DNA of 64,000 bases, from contig PMEM01000024.1 in assembly GCA_003155795.1 (NCBI GenBank), forward strand, positions 190,316 through 254,315, read 5' to 3'. This stretch comes from Gemmatimonadota bacterium (GTDB taxonomy: Bacteria; Gemmatimonadota; Gemmatimonadetes; Gemmatimonadales; Gemmatimonadaceae). Both the position numbers and the translations under genes were made by a program. The notes under the pieces were generated by a model that saw only the letters and a list, made by a program, of their open reading frames with translations, did not search any database and was not told where the DNA came from. The stretch's first letter is position 1. The number at the start of each line of letters is the position of its first letter. This document shows, piece by piece, positions 9,023 through 17,235 of the stretch.

Positions 9023-9988
9023 ATGACCCGACGACTCGGCGTGGTGATGGACCCGATCGCCGGAATCCATCCCGAAAAGGACAGTACTCTCACTATGTTG
9101 CTTGAAGCAGCGCGGCGCGGATGGGAGTTGAACTACATGGAAGTCGGCGATCTCCGCCTGCGCGACGGGCGCGCCGAAGCCACTGCACGGCCACTTGCCG
9201 TCAAGGACGATAACGAACACTGGTTTGAGCTGGGTGAAGGCATCGACATCGGACTCGGCGATCTCGACGTTATCCTGATGCGGAAGGATCCTCCCTTCGA
9301 TCTCGAATATCTCGCCGCGACCTACGTGCTCGACCGCGCGGAAGCGCAGGGAGCGCTCGTGGTAAACCGACCCGGCGCACTCCGCGGTGCCAACGAGAAG
9401 GCAATCACGAGCTGGTTTGCAGACTGCTGTCCGCCCACGCTGATGACGCGTTCAATTCCGCAATTGCGAGCGTTCATGCTCGAGCACAATGCGATCGTGG
9501 TCAAGCCGCTTTACTCGATGGGTGGACGTTCTGTATTCGTGGTGCGTCCCGACGATCCCAACGCCACCGTCATTTTCGAGGAGATGACTGATCGTGAACG
9601 GCGCACGATAATCGCGCAGGCATTCGTGAGTGACGTTGCAGTGAGTGGCGACAAGCGCATTTTGATGGTGGACGGCAGCGCCGTGCCGCACGCGATTGCG
9701 CGCATTCCGCGCCCCGGCGAGTTGCGCGCGAACATTGCCGCAGGTGGATCAGTGCACCCTGTCGAACTGGATGACCGCGACCGTGCCATTTGCGCCGCGG
9801 TCGGCCCAGTATTGCGTGAGCGAGGCCTCTGGTTCGCCGGGCTCGACGTGATTGGCGGATATCTGACCGAGATCAACGTTACGAGCCCGACATGCATTCG
9901 TGAGATCGACAGATTGTTCGGCTTGAACGTATCCGGCATACTACTCGATTGCGTCGAGCAAATGCTAAGTCAGCCCAGGATCATTTAA
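9023..9988 (+). CDS. gshB: Glutathione synthetase
   Basis: The product is 321 residues (E. coli GshB is 316) and should join gamma-glutamylcysteine to glycine with ATP in the cytoplasm. Family markers are in order: LMRKDPPFD (85-93), NRPGALRGANEK (115-126), the ATP-grasp strand VVKPLYSMGG (159-168), and EINVTSPT near the C-terminus, where proteobacterial enzymes also carry a glutamate/asparagine metal-binding pair. The start has a GAGGACCG Shine-Dalgarno-like stretch immediately upstream. It lies 61 bp after the giant kinase gene and converges on the uracil glycosylase gene with an 8-bp stop overlap. No gshA is in the window. Confidence 0.95.
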   Translation: MTRRLGVVMDPIAGIHPEKDSTLTMLLEAARRGWELNYMEVGDLRLRDGRAEATARPLAVKDDNEHWFELGEGIDIGLGDLDVILMRKDPPFDLEYLAATYVLDRAEAQGALVVNRPGALRGANEKAITSWFADCCPPTLMTRSIPQLRAFMLEHNAIVVKPLYSMGGRSVFVVRPDDPNATVIFEEMTDRERRTIIAQAFVSDVAVSGDKRILMVDGSAVPHAIARIPRPGELRANIAAGGSVHPVELDDRDRAICAAVGPVLRERGLWFAGLDVIGGYLTEINVTSPTCIREIDRLFGLNVSGILLDCVEQMLSQPRII

Positions 9989-10703
9989 CACGCCGCGGCA
10001 GCCAGGGCTTGAGCGCCTGTTCTGCAAGCGCCGGCCAATCCTTGTTCGCCGCCGGATTCGCGGGACTCGGATGGAGCAGATAACGCACGTTCGCTTCCGC
10101 ACCGAGCACAGTTGTGGCGCGTCGTTCCGCATATCGTCCAATCGCCACGACAGCTGACGGTCTCAGCGCGCGGACCACAGCCACCAACGCGCGATCACAT
10201 ACGTTCGTCAGTGCTTCGGCCTCGGCTCGACTCAGCTGTTCCGGGATGAGATTGTGTCCATTGCCGATGAACAGAAGCGGGCAGTAATTCCAGACAAAAA
10301 AGCGCGAGAAAAAGTCATCCGGCGAACCAATCCGCGCTTTGGCCCAACGCCACAGTCGCGAACCGCTGCCTTCGTTGCGATGGCAATCCATTCCCAGTAT
10401 TGGATACTTTGGATGCTGCGCCGGCAACGCGCTACCGAGTCGAGTCTGGATGCCGAACCATTCACGCACCGACACGACGTCGCCAAACGGCACGCCTGTC
10501 TGTGCCATGCCCCACGGGCCCGGGTTCATGCCCAGCAGCAACACCCGCCCTGGTACTGTGCCATAGCGCTGCAGATACTCGCGATGCGCCGCCCACGCAT
10601 AGTCCAGGGGATTATAGACGTGACTTGGCGTCGAGAATTCCAGATGATCGACTTCGCGCGCGAGCGCGCGCGTCAATCTCACCATGTCGGATTGAGCTGG
10701 CAT
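9981..10703 (-). CDS. SMUG1-type uracil-DNA glycosylase
   Basis: The protein carries the hallmark SMUG1 active-site block GMNPGPWGMAQTGVPFG (58-74 from ATG 10703), nearly identical to the animal enzyme, and the second motif HPSPANPAAN near residue 211. SMUG1 enzymes excise uracil and oxidised pyrimidines from DNA as the first step of base excision repair. The asparagine in the first block and the histidine in the second are the catalytic-site residues of the family. An in-frame TTG at 10733 would add ten residues; the ATG is preferred because it gives a more compact N-terminus and less overlap with the divergent peptidase promoter. Bacterial SMUG1 is patchily distributed, so exchange between lineages is possible. 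Confidence 0.92.
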   Translation of the reverse strand: MPAQSDMVRLTRALAREVDHLEFSTPSHVYNPLDYAWAAHREYLQRYGTVPGRVLLLGMNPGPWGMAQTGVPFGDVVSVREWFGIQTRLGSALPAQHPKYPILGMDCHRNEGSGSRLWRWAKARIGSPDDFFSRFFVWNYCPLLFIGNGHNLIPEQLSRAEAEALTNVCDRALVAVVRALRPSAVVAIGRYAERRATTVLGAEANVRYLLHPSPANPAANKDWPALAEQALKPWLPRRVK

Positions 10704-10816
10704 AGCCAAACGTAATGGAGAATTCAATTTCAAGGTGCATCACGCCGCTGAGAGACGCCGACGCCCCCGGATTCGTGGTACGTTTAGGCAACTTCTCTTC
10801 GCAACCAGGAGGTTTC

Positions 10817-12235
10817 GTGAAGCATATGTACCGCATCCTCTCGCTGGCACTGCTCTTCTGCGCCGTCGGGACGTCCGCAGCGCAACAGCCCCGATCTTCG
10901 ACCCCCAAGATCCCGGTGGAACAGTACCAGCTCCCAAACGGGCTGACTGTGCTGCTTTCGGTGGATCACTCGGCGCCCGTGGTGGCCGTCGATGTGGAAC
11001 ACCACGTCGGTTCCAAGAACGAAGAAGTCGGCCGCACCGGATTCGCGCATCTGTTTGAACACGTCATGTTCACCGGATCGGGCCACGTCCCCTACGGCAT
11101 GCACGACAAGTACACCGAAGGCGTCGGCGGCTCCAACAACGGCTCGACCAACAACGACAAGACCAACTTCTTTGAGACTGTCCCGTCCAACTATCTCGAA
11201 ACCGAGATATGGCTGGAATCGGATCGCATGGGATGGTTGCTTGACGCGCTTGATCTCGCCAAGCTCAACGCGCAGCGAGATGTAGTAAAGAACGAACGGC
11301 GCCAGAGCTACGACAATCGTCCCTACGGTCGGGTAGGCGAAATCATGGACGCGGAGATGTATCCCGCCGGCCATCCGTACCACTGGCCCGTGATCGGTTC
11401 GATGACTGATCTCTCCGCGGCGTCCGAAGCAGACGTCAAAGCGTTTTACAACAAATGGTACGGGCCAAACAATGCCGTGCTGGTGATCGCCGGCGACTTC
11501 GACCCAGCGCAGGCAAAAACATGGATCAAGGAATACTTTGGGCCGATTCCACGTGGCCCTGCAATCACTCGCCCGGTTGTCCCTGCGGCGCACCTCAACG
11601 CGCCGAAGCGATTCGTCTACGAAGACCACGTGTCGCTTCCGGAGCTGTTCATCCAGTGGCCGGGAGCGGGTGTGCAATCAAAAGATCGCGCGGCGCTCGG
11701 CATCATGGGATCGATCATCAGTGGTGACCGTACCCAGTGGCTCGCCAAGGAATTCGTGTACGATCGGAAATGGGCCTCGCAGATCTCGCTCCGGCCCTCC
11801 ATGAACGAAAACGCCGGAACGGTGAATCTGACCGTGGTGCCGATTCCCGGGGTCGATCTGACAAAACTCGAATCGGCCATCGATTCGACGATCAATCAAT
11901 TCAAGGCCCAGGGACCTACCGCGGAAGAGATGAAGAAGGCCACCGCGAGCATTGAGTTCAGCGCTTACAACCGCCTGCAGTCGATGCTCGGCAAGGCGAT
12001 GACGCTGGCGAGCGGCTGGATCTATCATGGCAATCCATCGTGGTACGCCACGGACATCACCGAAACCCGGGCAGTGACCGCGGCCGACGTCAAGCGCGTT
12101 GCCAACAAGTATCTTGGCCCCAACCGCATCGTGCTCTCGGCAGTGCCTGTGGGCAAGCGCGATCTTGCATCTCACGCTGATCAGTCGACCCCGATCACTT
12201 CACCGTTTGCGTCGACTCAGGAGGTAGGCAAGTGA
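10817..12235 (+). CDS. Exported M16 zinc peptidase, catalytic subunit
   Basis: This is a secreted insulinase/processing-peptidase family protease. GTG 10817 is chosen over an in-frame ATG 102 bp upstream because AGGAGG sits 4 bp before it and translation then begins directly with a signal peptide (MYRILSLALLFCAVGTSAAQ). The inverted zinc motif HLFEH is at 78-82 and the distal zinc glutamate is probably Glu160 in VVKNERRQ. The C-terminal half is the second M16 domain. It overlaps the next gene by GTGA, so the two are translationally coupled and probably form the usual catalytic/non-catalytic M16 heterodimer in the periplasm. Confidence 0.92.
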   Translation: MKHMYRILSLALLFCAVGTSAAQQPRSSTPKIPVEQYQLPNGLTVLLSVDHSAPVVAVDVEHHVGSKNEEVGRTGFAHLFEHVMFTGSGHVPYGMHDKYTEGVGGSNNGSTNNDKTNFFETVPSNYLETEIWLESDRMGWLLDALDLAKLNAQRDVVKNERRQSYDNRPYGRVGEIMDAEMYPAGHPYHWPVIGSMTDLSAASEADVKAFYNKWYGPNNAVLVIAGDFDPAQAKTWIKEYFGPIPRGPAITRPVVPAAHLNAPKRFVYEDHVSLPELFIQWPGAGVQSKDRAALGIMGSIISGDRTQWLAKEFVYDRKWASQISLRPSMNENAGTVNLTVVPIPGVDLTKLESAIDSTINQFKAQGPTAEEMKKATASIEFSAYNRLQSMLGKAMTLASGWIYHGNPSWYATDITETRAVTAADVKRVANKYLGPNRIVLSAVPVGKRDLASHADQSTPITSPFASTQEVGK

Positions 12236-13671
12236 AGCAGCGCATCCGTACAATATTCGTCGCTCTGGCGCTGCTCGCGCCATCGGCGCTGACCGCGCAG
12301 GGGACGCAGCTTGACCGCACCAAGCCGCCGCCGGTAGGGCCAACACCGACGTTCAGAGCGCCGTCGTGGTCGACGGACACCCTGTCCAATGGTGCCAGGC
12401 TTGTTGTGGTCGAAAGGCACGACCTGCCCATTGTCACGTTCTCGATTCATTTCAACGGCGGCACCAACCAGTTGGGCACGAAGGAAGCAGTATCACAGTT
12501 TATCGGCGCGATGATGCGCGAAGGAACCGCGACACGCAGCGCCGATGAACTCACCAATCAACTGGCGCTGCTTGGAACCAACGTCGGCTTCACCGTCGGC
12601 GAGGAATCGGGTAATGCCGGATTCTCGTCGCTCTCGCGGAACTTCGATGCGACGCTGTCCATCATGATGGACATGATGCAGCACTCCCTATTCCCGGCGC
12701 CAGCACTGGAACGCCTGCGAGCCCAGGCGCTCGCCGCGTACACTCGCGGACAGGACGTCGTTGGCGTGGTAGCATCGCAGATAGCACCGAAACTTCTGTA
12801 TGGCGATCAGCCGTACGGCAAGGTGGTCGACGCCGCCGATCTAAGGGCGGTGACGCGCGACAACGTCGCCGATCTGGCGAAGGAATTCTTTCAACCAGCC
12901 AACGCCACCGTGTACGTCGTTGGTGACATAACGCGGGCAGCCGCGAAGGCGGAGCTGGAAAAAGCGTTCGCCGCGTGGCCAGCAGGCGGCCAGAAGCTGA
13001 ACATCAGCTATCCCGCTGCACCTGCTCCGAGCCCAACCACCATCTATCTGGTGGACATGCCGGACAAGCCCCAGTCGGAGATCATGCTTGCGCGGACGAT
13101 CCCGCCGGAGTTCTCACCCGACATGCCGAAGATCGACGTGATGAACGCAATCCTCGGTGGCATGTTCCAGTCGCGTCTCAACTCGACCATCCGCGAACAA
13201 CACGGCTGGAGCTACGGATTCAATTCCCGTGCGACATGGCTCAAAGGCTCCGGCTCCGAACGGGCGGCTGGTGCCGTCACCAGGGAGAAGACCGACTCGT
13301 CGCTGATGGAAGCGATGACGCAGATCCGCGGCATGACCGGCGCCATACCTATCACCGAGCCCGAACTGACAGCGGCCAGGAACGCGCTGACGCTTTCGCT
13401 GCCATCGAACCTGCAGTCGAACGCCGGGACGGAAGCAATCGTCTCGCAAATTGTAGACAACAACCTGCCGAAGAGCTGGTGGTCGAGTTACATCGACTCG
13501 ATCCGGCAGACTACGGCGGCCGACGTGTCGGCGATGACATCGGAGTACATGGATCCGAATCATCTGACCATCCTGATCGTCGGCGATGGCGCAAAGATTA
13601 CCGCCGGAGTCAAGGCAACCGGGATTGCGCCCGTGGTCGAGCTCGACAAGACGGGACTGAAAGTGCCCTGA
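12232..13671 (+). CDS. Exported M16 peptidase-like partner lacking the zinc motif
   Basis: The 479-residue product has an N-terminal signal peptide (MKQRIRTIFVALALLAPSALTAQ) and an M16 fold. The position of HxxEH is occupied by VSQFIGAMMREG, so zinc cannot be bound. The R/Y-type substrate-binding segment IREQHGWSYGFNSR is present in the second half. This is the pattern of the regulatory subunit in two-gene M16 systems. It starts at GTG inside the stop of the upstream gene, with AGGAGG nine bases before it. A 17-bp hairpin 38 bp after the stop probably ends the transcript. Confidence 0.92.
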   Translation: MKQRIRTIFVALALLAPSALTAQGTQLDRTKPPPVGPTPTFRAPSWSTDTLSNGARLVVVERHDLPIVTFSIHFNGGTNQLGTKEAVSQFIGAMMREGTATRSADELTNQLALLGTNVGFTVGEESGNAGFSSLSRNFDATLSIMMDMMQHSLFPAPALERLRAQALAAYTRGQDVVGVVASQIAPKLLYGDQPYGKVVDAADLRAVTRDNVADLAKEFFQPANATVYVVGDITRAAAKAELEKAFAAWPAGGQKLNISYPAAPAPSPTTIYLVDMPDKPQSEIMLARTIPPEFSPDMPKIDVMNAILGGMFQSRLNSTIREQHGWSYGFNSRATWLKGSGSERAAGAVTREKTDSSLMEAMTQIRGMTGAIPITEPELTAARNALTLSLPSNLQSNAGTEAIVSQIVDNNLPKSWWSSYIDSIRQTTAADVSAMTSEYMDPNHLTILIVGDGAKITAGVKATGIAPVVELDKTGLKVP

Positions 13672-13708
13672 GTACGTGGCTTCGGAGTGATTGTCAGGAG
13701 TTGCTCAA

Positions 13709-13748
13709 ACGAACAGCCCCGCGGTTATCACACCGCGGGGCTGTTCGT
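13709..13748. terminator. Strong hairpin after the M16 operon
   Basis: A perfect 17-bp stem (13709-13725 with 13732-13748) and six-base loop lie between the stop of the M16 operon and the stop of the convergent amidase gene. There is no clear T-run on either side, so it is a probable rather than certain terminator. Its position between convergent genes suits a bidirectional one. Confidence 0.7.
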
Positions 13749-13790
13749 ATCAAATAGTGCCGCAGAGCGCGGTACATCAGCGCTCGACGT

Positions 13791-15593
13791 TCACAGCGTC
13801 GGATGTCGCAGCACAGTATCGTCATGCATCTGGAACTGGTGCGCGACGGACAGGATCAGATCGTCGTTGTACAGGTTGCCGATGATCTGACCACAGATCG
13901 GTTGCGCATTGAGTTGCGGCGCCGGCGCGGTGGGCGCCGGGCCACGTCCGCCACCGAAGGGCTGCGGTACACCGAACTTGTACGGTAGCACTGCACTGGG
14001 GTGTCCGGTCTGCGCGTTGGCGCCAACGTCGGCGAACGGGCTGCCGATATACATGTCCAGATTCTTCAGGAACTCTGCCCACATCGTGACCAACACGTAA
14101 CGCCGACGTTCGGTTTGCAGGAACTCGAATCCCGGTATCCTGCGGCCGTTGACGAAGCGTGGATTCCAGTCGGCGGGTGCCATCGGATTCGCCGGCGCCG
14201 CCTCACGTCCGCCAGCGCTGTTACCAGAACGCCGCGCGGGGAGCGGTGGCAGGTTATTGAGATCGAGTCCGATCTCCTTGGCCTTGATCTGAACGTACGA
14301 GTCGAAAGCCGCGGCATCTTCAACATCGAGTCCGCCACTGCCACCAATGCCTGCTACGGTCGGACGCGCTCCGATAGTCACAGGCTTCATTCCCAGTTCC
14401 TTCAGTTTGTCCACCAGTTCCTTTGGCGCTTTGTCGTCTACGCCGATGCGGAGCGCACCGACATCAATGCTGCGGTTGAACTGGAATGGCACCATCACTG
14501 TGGACGGATCCTTCTCATCAACACCGTGAATTACGTTGAACACCATCGCAGCATCTTCGCTCATGCGCACGATGGGCCCCACCCGATCCTGTGACCAGGC
14601 CAGCACCATACCGCCATAACGGCTGACGCTGCCAAACGTTGGACGCAGCGCGCTCACGCCACAGCGGATGGTCGGCGATACGATCGAGCCCGACGTCTCG
14701 GTACCTATTCCGAATGCAACACAGCCCGCGGCGGTGGCCGATGCGGGACCGGCGGACGAACCGCTGGAGCCCTGCGACAGATTCCACGGATTGTTGGTGC
14801 GCCCCCGGAACCACTGATCGTTCTGCGCGAAAAGTCCGCTGGCGAGTTTCGCGATCAACACCGCGCCGGCGTCGCGCAGACGGACGACGACTTCGGCGTC
14901 CATGTCGATTATACGACTCTCGAAATCCTTTGCACCCCACGTAGTGGGCACGCCTTTGGTTGCGAACAAGTCCTTGACGCCGTAGGGCAGTCCGTGGAGC
15001 GGGCCGCGGTAGTGGCCAGCGGCGATCTCTGCGTCCGCTCGCGCGGCCTCGGCGCGCGCCTGGTCTTCCATGATAGTGACCGCACAGAGCAGAGTTGGAT
15101 TGAGGCGCTTGAGGCGCTTGAGATAGATATCGGTGAGCCGCGCCGAGGTGATCCGCCGTGATTTGAGAAGCGCCGAGAGACGGTGCGCGGGGAGAAAGGC
15201 GATGTCGTCGTCCGACGTTGGCATCGCGCCAGTCCACGGTTCGGCTTCATACGTGCCGCGATCAAACGCCGCAGCGCCGTGTTTGCGTACGAGTTTCTCC
15301 ATGAGCGCTCCGGTACCACCGGGGTATGGCTGAAACTGGAGTGCGGGAGGTTCACCGTTGCCGAGCGGTAGAGGCGTTTCCTGCTGGAGGAACCTGGGTT
15401 GCCCGATAGAGCCCGCGGCAGTCCCGCCGCGCGCCTCCGCGAGTGCCGGCTTGATACCGAGCGTCGTGGCTGCCGCCGCGGCAAGTGAGTAGAAGACGAA
15501 CTGGCGACGATCGATCCCGAATTTTTCGCCGTCGAAGTCGGAAGATTCGAGATCGGTCTGATATTGTTGGAGGAGGTCTTCGGGATTGCTCAC
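13791..15593 (-). CDS. Exported amidase, amidase-signature family
   Basis: The 600-residue product contains the full Ser-cisSer-Lys triad region of the amidase-signature family: Lys207 in GVKDLF, the serine-rich QGSSGSSAG (274-282), and the nucleophile Ser303 in GTETSGSI. The N-terminus has a twin-arginine-like stretch (IDRRQFVFYSLAAAAATTLG, 28-47) before a hydrophobic segment, suggesting Tat export. Relatives hydrolyse amide bonds of diverse small molecules; the substrate cannot be read from sequence. The gene stands alone between the M16 terminator and a pseudogene region. A second amidase of the same family at 35.6 kb is only distantly similar. Confidence 0.92.
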   Translation of the reverse strand: MSNPEDLLQQYQTDLESSDFDGEKFGIDRRQFVFYSLAAAAATTLGIKPALAEARGGTAAGSIGQPRFLQQETPLPLGNGEPPALQFQPYPGGTGALMEKLVRKHGAAAFDRGTYEAEPWTGAMPTSDDDIAFLPAHRLSALLKSRRITSARLTDIYLKRLKRLNPTLLCAVTIMEDQARAEAARADAEIAAGHYRGPLHGLPYGVKDLFATKGVPTTWGAKDFESRIIDMDAEVVVRLRDAGAVLIAKLASGLFAQNDQWFRGRTNNPWNLSQGSSGSSAGPASATAAGCVAFGIGTETSGSIVSPTIRCGVSALRPTFGSVSRYGGMVLAWSQDRVGPIVRMSEDAAMVFNVIHGVDEKDPSTVMVPFQFNRSIDVGALRIGVDDKAPKELVDKLKELGMKPVTIGARPTVAGIGGSGGLDVEDAAAFDSYVQIKAKEIGLDLNNLPPLPARRSGNSAGGREAAPANPMAPADWNPRFVNGRRIPGFEFLQTERRRYVLVTMWAEFLKNLDMYIGSPFADVGANAQTGHPSAVLPYKFGVPQPFGGGRGPAPTAPAPQLNAQPICGQIIGNLYNDDLILSVAHQFQMHDDTVLRHPTL

Positions 15594-15785
15594 TGCGGTG
15601 CTCCGATGGCGGTAAGTGGGAAGGTTGATTTACGCATACAGAGAATCGCGCGTGGAGCGCGAGTTGGTAAGGGGGTATCCAGCAAGCAGAATATTTGAGA
15701 GATGCCGCCTCGAAAACCATTCTAAAATGCCGCCATGTCGATTTCGCGCATTCTCGTTCGACGTATCATCAGGAGCAAAGTGAGC
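15594..15785. other. Intergenic region upstream of the amidase
   Basis: About 190 bp hold no supported gene. It presumably carries the amidase promoter, but no convincing -10/-35 pair stands out. Confidence 0.4.
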
Positions 15786-15926
15786 GCTTCCTGCGTTCTT
15801 GCACGTCGCTTGCAGTAACGTGCTTGCTGTTGTTGCCCCACGAAGATCGTTCGTGATTGATGATATTGGCGATCTGCGTGTTGTTCAGCATTCCGCCGAA
15901 CGGTGGCGCGGTAAGCGCCGGTGTGA
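15786..15926 (-). pseudogene. 3'-end fragment of a NirK-cytochrome c gene
   Basis: On the minus strand one frame reads APPFGGMLNNTQIANIINH followed by ERSSWGNNSKHVTASDVQER. This matches the last ~40 residues of the intact NirK-cytochrome c protein encoded at 17236-19230 (MPPFATLLNNTQIADIINH, then ERSSWGNNSKHITAHDVKER). At DNA level 15801-15915 aligns with 17258-17372 at roughly 80-85% identity. The fragment lacks the heme motif, the copper domains and any start. Most differences are synonymous or conservative, so it descends from a diverged functional relative rather than a recent copy of the neighbour. Confidence 0.8.
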
Positions 15927-15954
15927 AGCTTCGCCCGACGCTGTGGGATAATAC

Positions 15955-15994
15955 AAAAACGCCGCTGCTCCATTCGTGGAGCAGCGGCGTTTTT
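15955..15994. terminator. Bidirectional intrinsic terminator
   Basis: A 17-bp perfect stem (15955-15971 with 15978-15994) has a six-base loop and A5/T5 ends, so a U-tract follows the hairpin in either direction. On the minus strand it lies 19 bp past the stop of the PEP-CTERM gene and is its likely terminator. Confidence 0.88.
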
Positions 15995-16012
15995 GATGAA
16001 GAGGGGAGACTA

Positions 16013-16678
16013 CTACCGCCTGACGCGGCGCTTCACAAAGCCAGCGAGTCCAACGAAGCCCGTACCGAGCAGGGCGAGCGAGGACGGCTCTGGAGTTGTG
16101 GTGACGTTCATTGCGACGTACTGCACCGGAGCGCCTTCGGCCGTGGTTTCGGAGAGCGCGAACGAGTACGTGCCAAGTGCGGACGGATTAAACGCACCGC
16201 CCCAGCCGTAGCCGAGATTTGACGAGTCGAAGTAGTGGATGCCAGTTGTCGATCCCAGGACATAAGAATGCGAATTCAGGCCGGTGGCCGCATCCCCTGC
16301 AACGAAGAGCGTGAAGATGTTGCCACTGGTCGCAGCCGACGGGCTCACGAAGTAATCAAAGTTCCATGCGGCGAAGCCGGTGTTGCCGGGAGGGGTGGGG
16401 GCGCCGGTGCTTTCGCCGTCCCTTGCCGTCCAGGTGCCTGCTCCGTCGTAGCTGGGCGTGGGCGCGCTGGTGTAGCGCTGCTGCGCGGCGAGGCCAATCG
16501 TGATGTCGCCGACCGTCGAAGTCACGACCGGGTTGGTCGGGTTGCCAGTCCCACCGAAACTACCTGCCGGCAATGACCCGCTGAAATTTCCGGTAGGCGC
16601 GACGACCTGACCCTGTGCGGTGGCGGCGACAGCGACAACAGCAGCGGCGAGAGCGAGTGATGTAAAGCGACGGTTCAT
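16013..16678 (-). CDS. PEP-CTERM sorted secreted protein
   Basis: The 221-residue protein has an N-terminal signal peptide (MNRRFTSLALAAAVVAVAATAQ) and a C-terminal PEP-CTERM signal: TPEPSSLALLGTG, a short hydrophobic stretch and a basic tail (KRRVRR). Such proteins are processed by an exosortase and released or anchored outside the cell, often in matrix-forming bacteria. The body is rich in Gly, Ser, Thr and aromatics, with no catalytic motif. No exosortase gene is in this window. The gene lies between the cytochrome 3' remnant and the alpha/beta-hydrolase stub, so it may belong to the segment inserted there. Confidence 0.88.
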   Translation of the reverse strand: MNRRFTSLALAAAVVAVAATAQGQVVAPTGNFSGSLPAGSFGGTGNPTNPVVTSTVGDITIGLAAQQRYTSAPTPSYDGAGTWTARDGESTGAPTPPGNTGFAAWNFDYFVSPSAATSGNIFTLFVAGDAATGLNSHSYVLGSTTGIHYFDSSNLGYGWGGAFNPSALGTYSFALSETTAEGAPVQYVAMNVTTTPEPSSLALLGTGFVGLAGFVKRRVRR

Positions 16679-17064
16679 TAATGCAGCCGCCAGTAAGGTC
16701 CTCTGAACCAGTATGGTTGAGAGCTGCTGCTGTCCGGGTCGCGTTCTTCTGGTGCCAGGCAGTAGCTCAGGTCATGCTCACGCCGTGCATCGAGAGGTGC
16801 TGGTGGGCGGCGCCCACGGGCCGGCGAAGTTTGGACCGATCGGTCTAACTGGTGGCCACGTATAGCATAGCGAGTGCCGACTTAAACATATTTTTCACAT
16901 GCGTGACAAGCCGTTGTGCGGTAACAGCTTAGCAAATGCCGATTTACAGAACCGGCAGAAACTTCCGGCGCGCGATCTCCGATACATATGATTGTCCACA
17001 ACACCCTGTGGCGCCGATGCAACAAATCGACTACGCTGGGTCAGCCCTCGTTAAATTCTGAATC
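16679..17064. other. Intergenic region upstream of the PEP-CTERM gene
   Basis: About 390 bp, locally richer in A/T, with no supported gene. It probably holds the minus-strand promoter of the PEP-CTERM gene. I see no repeat or structured RNA in it. Confidence 0.4.
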
Positions 17065-17235
17065 GTGCCACGTCCGATCCCCGAGCGGCGTGAAGCGGGC
17101 TTAACGACGAGGACTCCGGTACCGCTCTACTGGGCTCGATATGGCGAGGCCGACCGGCCGCCGCTCATTCTGCTGCACGGTGGAGCAGACGCCGATCACC
17201 CCTCCGTGCTGCCTCAGATGCTCTTACCCCGACTT
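17065..17235 (+). pseudogene. 5' stub of an alpha/beta-hydrolase gene
   Basis: From GTG 17065 the frame reads VPLYWARYGEADRPPLILLH then GGADADHPSVLPQML, the first two strands and HGG oxyanion-hole loop of an alpha/beta hydrolase. Around 17235 it runs into the 3' end of the convergent nirK gene; the rest of the frame (to 17523) is antisense to nirK and shows no hydrolase features. The nucleophile elbow and the remainder of the fold are missing, so this is a truncated gene cut at the nirK boundary. Confidence 0.6.

Noticed and set aside
10784..11677. 297-codon minus-strand frame opposite the M16 peptidase
   Set aside because: Shadow frame of the protease gene with no domain, rich in residues produced by antisense GC-rich codons.
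13709..13748. CRISPR-like or IS terminal repeat
   Set aside because: Single hairpin with no spacing pattern or further copies; a terminator explains it.
15722..15973. 83-codon minus frame over the cytochrome remnant
   Set aside because: It runs in a different frame from the cytochrome homology and matches nothing; the remnant frame is the meaningful one.
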